From positions 1 through 8,172 of the forward strand of contig JABSQL010000150.1 in the NCBI GenBank assembly GCA_013215865.1: DNA of 8,172 nucleotides, read 5' to 3'. A program made the translations under genes and the position numbers. The DNA is from Candidatus Margulisiibacteriota bacterium (GTDB lineage: Bacteria > Margulisbacteria > Marinamargulisbacteria > DT-59). Of this stretch, positions 1 to 5,862 are shown one piece after another. The notes below the pieces were generated by a model. It was not told the origin of the DNA, did not search any database, and worked only from the letters and a program-made list of their open reading frames with translations. Each line of letters starts with the position of its first letter. Position 1 is the first letter of the stretch.

Positions 1-342
1 GAAAAAGAAAATACAAATAACAAAAGGTTAAATATGATCCAAAATATATTCAGGGGAATGCTCAAACCCAAAATGAAACAGATTTTGGTCACAAACTCGG
101 GGCTTAAAAATAGCCGGCTCAATACGGTGTACTCTCTCAGAATTTCAAGAGACAAGGTTCATTATGTTGAAAAAAGCAAGTTGATGAAAAATAGAGTAGA
201 TTTTGATATGTCCACTCAGAACTTGATATTAAATGGCGAGCCCATGAAAGAAAGTGCAATCCAGTGGTTTTTTGACAAGGTATATCAAGCAGGTGTAGAC
301 CTGAGTCATAAACGTTCTCAGATGTTTAAAGAATTGTTGTAG
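1..342 (+). CDS. Hypothetical protein (102 aa from ATG at 34, or C-terminal part of a longer protein)
   Basis: I do not recognise this protein. From the ATG at 34 it would be 102 residues, basic and without a signal peptide or membrane segment. It has a Lys/Arg-rich first half and a helical-looking end (around QWFFDKVYQAGVDLS and HKRSQMFKELL). An AAAAGG ribosome-binding-like sequence at 22-27, six bases before the ATG, supports that start. However, the frame has no stop between base 1 and the ATG (it reads EKENTNNKRLN), so the gene may begin outside the window and this may be only its C-terminus. The very A-rich first 33 bases fit a leader slightly better than coding sequence. It ends with TAG at 340-342 and converges on the minus-strand gene ending at 383. 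No family or function can be assigned. It has no long overlapping rival frame, so I consider it probably real. Confidence 0.55.
   Translation, partial: EKENTNNKRLNMIQNIFRGMLKPKMKQILVTNSGLKNSRLNTVYSLRISRDKVHYVEKSKLMKNRVDFDMSTQNLILNGEPMKESAIQWFFDKVYQAGVDLSHKRSQMFKELL
22..27 (+). promoter_or_regulatory. Possible ribosome binding site for the ORF starting at 34
   Basis: AAAAGG lies six bases before the ATG at 34. It is a modest Shine-Dalgarno match in a very A-rich leader. It matters because the reading frame is open to the window edge, and this site is the main argument for starting the protein at 34. Confidence 0.4.
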
Positions 343-382
343 GGAGTATGCCGTTCGATTTTTTGGCCATTCAAGATATTTT

Positions 383-1651
383 TTAATCAAGACTGATATC
401 AGATATGGTGTCCCCAGCATCCATCCTTTGATCTGTTTTAAAACGTACCTCTAATGCATCTAACTGGCGTTTTTCAAACTCCAAGAATGCATTATAAACA
501 GTTTTTTGCTCTGTCGATAGGGATGCACTGTTAACTGTCTTAACATTACTATTATGTTGCTCTTGTTTTTCTCGAATATTGCCAATTTCGCTATCTGATA
601 AGTCTATTTCTACAAAACCAGGAATGAGTGAAAATAGCGCATCTGAAAGGGGACTAAATAGTCGGAGAGCTCTTTTTAGTTTTTGTTGGTCTAGGGTCTT
701 ATTATGCTTACTGTAGATTTTTTCAAGCTTTGTTGTATCAATAGGTTTGAAGTAAAATTTTGGTTCTACCTTAAATAAGCCATCCTCACTAGGAGTAAAG
801 GTACTAACGAGAAGGACCTGTATTTCAAATGTATCTTTCGAAGTAGATTGATCAATTTCATCCCCTAAGTCGTCAATTCGGGTTGGGGTAAATGATAGAT
901 GTTGGGTTGTGATAATGCTTTCTCTTTCGAATCTTACCTGGCCTAAGCGATTGCTTGTGCCGTCCAGACCTATACCTGAAGCGTCATAAACAGAACGTAT
1001 TAATGCGATGACTAATTCGCTCGATATACTTGCACCTAGAGATCCTTTCACCTGTGTTCTTAAAGCCTTATTTAAAGGCAGTTTCTCTATTGACTGATCT
1101 ATTTCAAAGTTAAATCGATCAAGCAATGAATCAGAATCTGATGAAGGTACATGAGGCAAAACAGTGATAGTTGGAATATCTCCACTTAAACTCCTTGGAA
1201 TATCTTTATCAATATCCTGTATCATTTGTTTTTCATTTTTTAATGCGGCTACCATGTCTTTTTCTATTGAGTCTTTCAAAAGGTCTCTCAATACATTTTC
1301 AACTGCTTTCGGCCTTTCTTCTCTAACAAAAAATCGAAATACCTGTCTAAGCCAAGTTAGATTATTACCTTTGGCTTGGTGATCCTTTATGGCCTTTTCA
1401 ATTTCTTTTATATTATTTCCTTTTAAAGCCTGATCTATTTTTTTAAGAGTGTTACTTCTAAATCCCATTCTTTTTTGACTACCCCCTTCTGAGGCGGGAC
1501 TAAACCATTTCTCTTTAACAGACAATAAATCATCTGCAGCTTTTTTTGTCTCAGCTTGGCTTGCTTCTTTCATTCCTGGAGGAGAAGGGGGGGAAGGCTT
1601 ACCTGTTTTAAGGTTGCTATTTTTTGGATCTATTGAAGGTGTTATCGGCAT
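383..1651 (-). CDS. Hypothetical protein, 422 aa, Pro-rich N-terminus, unknown family
   Basis: I do not recognise this protein. It has no signal peptide, no membrane segment and few cysteines, so it is most likely cytoplasmic or exported by a non-Sec route. The first ~60 residues look disordered, with a Lys-Pro-Ser/Pro-rich patch at about 17-26 and Ala/Lys/Glu-rich sequence after it. Residues ~64-150 are strongly charged and helical (LKKIDQALKGNN, IKEIEKAIKDHQAKGN, many Lys/Glu). Residues ~170-350 look like a mixed alpha/beta domain with alternating hydrophobic strands (around 241-250 and 275-305). The ~360-410 stretch is again charged and helical, and the end is acidic. The start is supported by AAAGGA at 1662-1667, ten bases upstream. 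The ATG lies 10 bp inside the end of the upstream glycosidase-like gene, so the two are probably co-translated. It ends with TAA at 383-385. The long intact frame with normal-looking protein composition argues that it is a real gene. No function is proposed. Confidence 0.8.
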   Translation of the reverse strand: MPITPSIDPKNSNLKTGKPSPPSPPGMKEASQAETKKAADDLLSVKEKWFSPASEGGSQKRMGFRSNTLKKIDQALKGNNIKEIEKAIKDHQAKGNNLTWLRQVFRFFVREERPKAVENVLRDLLKDSIEKDMVAALKNEKQMIQDIDKDIPRSLSGDIPTITVLPHVPSSDSDSLLDRFNFEIDQSIEKLPLNKALRTQVKGSLGASISSELVIALIRSVYDASGIGLDGTSNRLGQVRFERESIITTQHLSFTPTRIDDLGDEIDQSTSKDTFEIQVLLVSTFTPSEDGLFKVEPKFYFKPIDTTKLEKIYSKHNKTLDQQKLKRALRLFSPLSDALFSLIPGFVEIDLSDSEIGNIREKQEQHNSNVKTVNSASLSTEQKTVYNAFLEFEKRQLDALEVRFKTDQRMDAGDTISDISLD

Positions 1652-4023
1652 TCTATTTCAATCCTTTCTACCCCCAGGGGTAAACTAAACTCTTTTTTAT
1701 TGGATACCTTATAAGTTTGACCGTCTAGATTATAACAGACAATAGGAACCGGTAGTCTCAATATAATTTCTGAAGGTTTTGTGTGAAACTCTGTTTTTAG
1801 TGTCAGCTCAAAGATTTGAGGCGCTTTTTTGATCAAAGAAAAATGAATGGGTCCAAAAATGGTAGGTGCATTTTTTACATTCACAACGGTTTCATGGTTT
1901 AACCATTCGGAGGGGATCATGGGTGTTAAAATAAGTTTTCCATTATCTTCTTGAATCAAAATAGATCTGATGAGGTGAATCATAGAGGCAGTAGATAACA
2001 AACTATGACCATCACCGCTCATTCCACCGCCACTTTTGGGGTGAATCGCATCAGGAAAGGATCCTGTTTGGGTGCCTGATTGTGTGAGTACTTTTAGAAT
2101 ATGCATGGCTTTAGAATCATGACGTTTTAAATAGACCATGGCCAAAATAGTGTTCAAAAATGGTGAAAATCCGCATTGACCTAAAGGACTAAAATATAAG
2201 CCGTCAGATAGAAAATATGATTCAATATGTGACAAAGTCTGTGTGACAACAGGGTCATGCGGGTCATATAAATCCAATGGCCAAATACTGATCAAATTAT
2301 ATATTAAATTAGGATCAATCCCACGTGTAGGGGATACGGGTAAAAATGGGGATTGTTTGAATTGAGAAGACAACATAGATGCAAAATGTCTAATAGCCGT
2401 AGATAGAAGGGATTCGATATCTGAAATAATTTGTTTATTTTTGGTTTTAAAACATTTTTCAGAGAGTATTTTGGCGGTTCTAAGTCCATAAAGAGACCAG
2501 AAATTATGCCATAAATAGTCATCAGAATCTCCTGTAGAATCTGGGGACAGTCCTCTCTTAATGAGTCCTCTTAAGGGGTTGGTTTGTTTGCTTTTGAACA
2601 TGACTTTTTCGATCATTTTGACTTCATTCTCCACAAAGGGGTAGGCAAAATCCAAGAATTTTTGATTTTTGGTAAATTGAAAATGGTGATGGATTAAGTA
2701 AATAATTTGCCCCATTTTATCCATAGACTCTTTGGGTATAAAGGGTCTCCATTCCTTTGAATGGAGTACATTAACAATCAGTTTTTGTGATAATTCCATG
2801 CTTCCCATAACGTGGAGCGCAGAAATGCCAAGTACGTGATTTAATAGATTTGGCTGGGTATGTGAAAAAGCACCTGAGGTAAGATGGGTGGGCGAAATAA
2901 ATGTGAGAAGATGGGCTCTGTTTTGAAGAAACAGTGTTTCTATTTTTTTGTCTGCAAGTGCTATTGAAAAAAGGGTGCTTTCTATTCCTTTCCAAAGTGT
3001 ATGGGCGGTTTGTTTTTCAGACTCAAATTTTAACGATGATGCAGCGCCAATTCTTTTTTTAAGTAAGTGTTGCTTGGCAGGCGGTAAATAATCTTGGAAT
3101 GCGTTTAGAATGTTATTTTTCAAAGTGGGTAACTTGCATGTTATGGATTTAGTTTGGTTGGCATCTAAGGTAATACGATACTCCGCAATCGCTGAGCACA
3201 GATTCTGAGAGCACTTGCTCCCTAATATCATTTCACACTGATTATAGCGTTCTGAAACATCTCCTTCTTTCGCATTCAGACAGACAATATTTTGGGGTTT
3301 TTGATCCAAAACCAATCCGAGTCGATTATTAATTACAAAGGCATTTGAAGAGTGATAAGTGATAGAAGAAATAGGAGATATACCTTCAGGGTTATAGGGT
3401 CTGATCGCAAAAAAGAAGGATAATTTTACAGGCGAAGAGGATGTATTTTGGAGAGTGACTTTATGAAATATTTGGGGTTCCCCTTTCTGAATAGGTTTTA
3501 GGAATGTGGTGGCATTGATGGTCACATTTAGGAGCTGAAATCCTGTTTTAACAACAGAGTGCCCATCTTCAAGTTCTTGTGATACTGCAGTTAGCTGGGA
3601 AGGGCTTATGAGATTAGTAGAATTAGCGACCCACATATCTAGAGACCAACCGTTATCAGTGGGGGTTACAAGTCCGAAAGGATCAATGATGCCATGTGCT
3701 TCGCAACCTGGGTAGCTAAGGTGTGTCCAATTTCGATGCGTATGGTTAAGCTGAACAAATGCTTGTTGTCCGCCAGAAAAATGAGGATGTGACGGATTAT
3801 TTTGGGTATATACCCAAAAAGGCCAAATGCGCTTTGGCAAATAAGGTATGATTTGAGAGTTTGTAAACCCCTGAAACAATAGCTGATGGGCCTTTCGATT
3901 CAAGGACGGCCTATTATATACATTTGGTATGCTGAATAGATAAGACCCAAGTTTAATATACCCGTCAGCACTTTTGTCTGTGCTCAATACATAGTTTATC
4001 GCTTTTAGTATGATTTTCTTCAT
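1642..4023 (-). CDS. Six-hairpin glycosidase-like protein (GH94/GH65/GDE-like architecture), 793 aa
   Basis: This is probably a carbohydrate-active enzyme with an (alpha/alpha)6 toroid, acting in the cytoplasm because no signal peptide is visible. Residues ~60-310 look like a beta-sandwich N-domain, with strand-rich sequence and motifs such as DNGWSLDMWV (123-132) and RPYNPEGISP (208-217). Residues ~335-690 are helical. They contain GDSDDYLWHNFWSLYGLRTA (498-517), the kind of Asp/Trp-rich segment seen in debranching-enzyme and glucoamylase-like toroids, and a Gly-rich SGGGMSGDGHSLLS stretch (664-677). A following EDNGKLILTPMIPSEWL segment (692-708) resembles the hinge into the C-terminal beta domain of GH65/GH94-type proteins, and residues ~715-793 are strand-rich. 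The length fits these families. I cannot assign a substrate, a hydrolase versus phosphorylase activity, or the catalytic acid. ATG start at 4023 with no good Shine-Dalgarno sequence. It lies 61 bp after corC and overlaps the next gene by 10 bp. The fold call is by recall of motifs, not alignment. Confidence 0.65.
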   Translation of the reverse strand: MKKIILKAINYVLSTDKSADGYIKLGSYLFSIPNVYNRPSLNRKAHQLLFQGFTNSQIIPYLPKRIWPFWVYTQNNPSHPHFSGGQQAFVQLNHTHRNWTHLSYPGCEAHGIIDPFGLVTPTDNGWSLDMWVANSTNLISPSQLTAVSQELEDGHSVVKTGFQLLNVTINATTFLKPIQKGEPQIFHKVTLQNTSSSPVKLSFFFAIRPYNPEGISPISSITYHSSNAFVINNRLGLVLDQKPQNIVCLNAKEGDVSERYNQCEMILGSKCSQNLCSAIAEYRITLDANQTKSITCKLPTLKNNILNAFQDYLPPAKQHLLKKRIGAASSLKFESEKQTAHTLWKGIESTLFSIALADKKIETLFLQNRAHLLTFISPTHLTSGAFSHTQPNLLNHVLGISALHVMGSMELSQKLIVNVLHSKEWRPFIPKESMDKMGQIIYLIHHHFQFTKNQKFLDFAYPFVENEVKMIEKVMFKSKQTNPLRGLIKRGLSPDSTGDSDDYLWHNFWSLYGLRTAKILSEKCFKTKNKQIISDIESLLSTAIRHFASMLSSQFKQSPFLPVSPTRGIDPNLIYNLISIWPLDLYDPHDPVVTQTLSHIESYFLSDGLYFSPLGQCGFSPFLNTILAMVYLKRHDSKAMHILKVLTQSGTQTGSFPDAIHPKSGGGMSGDGHSLLSTASMIHLIRSILIQEDNGKLILTPMIPSEWLNHETVVNVKNAPTIFGPIHFSLIKKAPQIFELTLKTEFHTKPSEIILRLPVPIVCYNLDGQTYKVSNKKEFSLPLGVERIEIECR
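1662..1667 (-). promoter_or_regulatory. Ribosome binding site for the 422-aa hypothetical gene
   Basis: On the minus strand AAAGGA sits ten bases before the ATG at 1651. It lies inside the last codons of the upstream glycosidase-like gene. This supports the 1651 start and translational coupling across the 10 bp overlap. Confidence 0.5.
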
Positions 4024-4084
4024 TAGGAACTGATTTTACCACTAAATATAGATTTAAAAAAATTAATGAGAAGTATTCAGTATT

Positions 4085-5395
4085 TTAGGGTGTATCTTCA
4101 AGTGTGTCATTTTCATTATCCTCAGATGAAAATGTAACGATTTCTAGCTTTGTAATCCGCCGTTTATGAACTTCTTTTACCCGAATAATACAGTTTTTTA
4201 ATGGTATTTCCTCACCTTCTTCTGGAAACCGGCCTAATGTTGATATGACGAACCCTGCTAATGTGTCATAGTCTTCATTCTCCGGAAACGTGATCCCTAT
4301 TTTATCGCTCAGGTCATTCACACTGATTTTAGCATCAACAAGAAATAGATGGTCACCAATTTTAATGAATTCAGGGTTTTCTCTGTCATACTCATCTTGA
4401 ATCTCGCCAATAATTTCTTCAATGATATCTTCCATTGTTACGATTCCAGACATGCCACCATACTCATCTATCACCATGGCCATGTGGAATTTTTCTTTTT
4501 TCATTTGGTGTAATACCGCTTCGATACTTTTCGTTTCAGGTATAAAAATAGGCTTTCTCATAAATTTTTTCACAGAAACTTCAGATGGGTTGTTTGAACT
4601 GAGCAAATCCTTTGCGTAAATGACGCCGACAATATTATCAATTCGGTCTTCATAAACAGGAATTCTTGAATGACCTTTTTCTTGAATAAGTTGTATAACA
4701 TCTATAATCGTTTTGTCTGACTCGATACAAACAACATCAATTCTTGGCGTCATAATTTCACGAACCACTGTTTCAGAAAATTCAAATATGCTGTGGATCA
4801 TGGCTTTTTCTTCTTCTTCAAGCAGGCCTTCTTCACCCCCCACTTCTAAAATGGTTTTGATTTCTTCAGTGGTGACGAGTTTTTTTGTTTCTGTTGTTGA
4901 AATCCCTAACAGGTGCGACAGCCCCTTTGTAATGCTGACAAACATGAGGATTAAAGGGTGGGTAATAACCAAGAATAATGAAATAGGCTTGGCATATAAT
5001 AACACCAATTTTTCTGGATTTTTAATAGCAAATGTTTTAGGTGTTATTTCCCCAAAAACCAGCAAAATAAATGTCATGGCCCCAGTAATCATTGCCATGG
5101 TTACGGCAAGATTGGTGACCCCTATATAGGCAAAAAAATCGAGAGATACCTTGGTGGCAAGGGCCGAAGCACCAATATTGGCAATATTATTACCAATTAA
5201 AATGCCAGTGATAAGGTTTCGGGGTGATTTTAGGATGTTTTGTACGGTTAATGCGCCTTTTACTTTTTGATCAACCAAATGTCTAATCTTAAACTTATTA
5301 ACACCTGTGAAAGCTGTTTCAGCACTTGAAAAGAATGCAGATAAAAGAAGAAATATCACAAAGGTCGAAAACGTAATAATAATATGAAGCTCCAA
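4085..5395 (-). CDS. CNNM/CorC (HlyC)-family membrane protein with CBS pair
   Basis: An integral membrane protein of the hemolysin C/CorC/YtfL-like family, linked in various bacteria to Mg2+/Co2+ homeostasis. It has three parts in the canonical order. A DUF21/CNNM membrane domain spans ~1-190, with hydrophobic segments near 5-22, 60-80, 92-115 and 128-155, and the typical SAFFSSAETAFTGVN motif at 19-33. A CBS pair spans ~208-330, with VREIMTPR at 211-218, GHSRIPVYED at 241-250, and DEYGGMSGIVTMEDIIEEII at 310-329. A C-terminal CorC_HlyC domain spans ~345-424. At 436 residues it has the usual full length. The start is a TTG at 5395, chosen because a near-perfect AGGAGGGT lies nine bases upstream and the membrane domain begins right away. 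It follows ybeY by 29 bp, a neighbour relation also known from proteobacterial ybeY-corC operons. The family is certain, but the transported ion or exact role is not, so I leave the symbol blank. Confidence 0.93.
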   Translation of the reverse strand: MELHIIITFSTFVIFLLLSAFFSSAETAFTGVNKFKIRHLVDQKVKGALTVQNILKSPRNLITGILIGNNIANIGASALATKVSLDFFAYIGVTNLAVTMAMITGAMTFILLVFGEITPKTFAIKNPEKLVLLYAKPISLFLVITHPLILMFVSITKGLSHLLGISTTETKKLVTTEEIKTILEVGGEEGLLEEEEKAMIHSIFEFSETVVREIMTPRIDVVCIESDKTIIDVIQLIQEKGHSRIPVYEDRIDNIVGVIYAKDLLSSNNPSEVSVKKFMRKPIFIPETKSIEAVLHQMKKEKFHMAMVIDEYGGMSGIVTMEDIIEEIIGEIQDEYDRENPEFIKIGDHLFLVDAKISVNDLSDKIGITFPENEDYDTLAGFVISTLGRFPEEGEEIPLKNCIIRVKEVHKRRITKLEIVTFSSEDNENDTLEDTP

Positions 5396-5404
5396 CAGGT
5401 TTTT

Positions 5405-5412
5405 ACCCTCCT
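5405..5412 (-). promoter_or_regulatory. Strong ribosome binding site deciding the TTG start of the CorC-like gene
   Basis: Minus-strand AGGAGGGT lies nine bases before the TTG at 5395, in the 29 bp gap after ybeY. It is the best Shine-Dalgarno match I see in the window. It establishes TTG as the start; the next in-frame Met is about 100 residues further in, past the first membrane segments. Confidence 0.8.
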
Positions 5413-5424
5413 ACGTATAATGTA

Positions 5425-5862
5425 TCATCTCGTGATGAGACATTCAATTTCTGACAACAATCGACTTTGTTCTGACATCATTTCTTTTCGGCTAGATGCG
5501 GTATCATCTTTAAAGCCTACAATGTGTAAAATACCATGAATCAGACAATTCTTGAGTTCGTGATCCCGAGTCACGTTATAGCGTTTGGCATTTTTTTGAA
5601 CCTGATCTAAAGAAATATAGATATCAGCGACTATATTGTCCTGTGATCCGAGGTTAAACGTAATGATGTCCGTTGGGTAATCATGGTTCAGGTGGGTTTT
5701 GTTTAATTTTTGGATTGTTTTATTAGATACCAAGCTAATATCATAGATACCATTTTGAATGTGAGTGAGGTTGAGAATATGTTGAACATAGCGCTGCAAA
5801 TCGAAACCCACCTTAAGCGGTTTTTCTATGGTGATATCTATAGCAATATCAGGTGCTGTCAT
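5425..5862 (-). CDS. ybeY: Endoribonuclease YbeY (16S rRNA maturation / ribosome quality control), variant metal site
   Basis: YbeY is a small single-domain metal-dependent RNase needed for 16S rRNA 3' maturation and late ribosome quality control. I start it at the ATG at 5862 (145 aa, the usual family size). The frame is open back to 6000, but that would add 46 atypical residues lying within the pgpH coding region. Family landmarks are HDYPTDIITFNL (60-71), ADIYISLDQV (79-88) and the metal motif HGILHIVGFKDD (109-120). Two features are odd. The usual H-x3-H-x5-H has His109 and His113, but Asp119 sits at the third ligand position. The normally conserved Arg before the PT-D-x-SF block is absent (THLNHDYPTD here). 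From memory, Bacteroidetes-type YbeY proteins share both changes (L-x-HD...TDIITF and GYKD), so this looks like a functional subfamily and not decay. The start overlaps the end of pgpH by 14 bp, suggesting translational coupling; corC follows after 29 bp. Confidence 0.92.
   Translation of the reverse strand: MTAPDIAIDITIEKPLKVGFDLQRYVQHILNLTHIQNGIYDISLVSNKTIQKLNKTHLNHDYPTDIITFNLGSQDNIVADIYISLDQVQKNAKRYNVTRDHELKNCLIHGILHIVGFKDDTASSRKEMMSEQSRLLSEIECLITR

Noticed and set aside
343..382. Possible bidirectional terminator between the convergent genes
   Set aside because: There are T runs, but the only pairing I find is a three-base GCC/GGC stem with a long loop. That is too weak to call.
1164..1382. 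Plus-strand 72-residue hydrophobic frame
   Set aside because: It is antisense to the helical Lys/Glu-rich part of the 422-aa protein; such codons read on the other strand give Phe/Leu/Ser-rich false membrane proteins.
4024..4084. Possible promoter or terminator in the 61 bp gap before the glycosidase-like gene
   Set aside because: A TATATT-like hexamer exists on the minus strand, but the bases at the expected -35 distance are a poor match. No hairpin is visible, and AT-rich sequence gives such hits by chance.
4713..5129. 138-residue plus-strand reading frame
   Set aside because: It lies wholly antisense to the well-supported CorC-like gene, and its Ser/Thr/Val-rich translation mirrors the CBS and membrane coding sequence. 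It resembles no protein.
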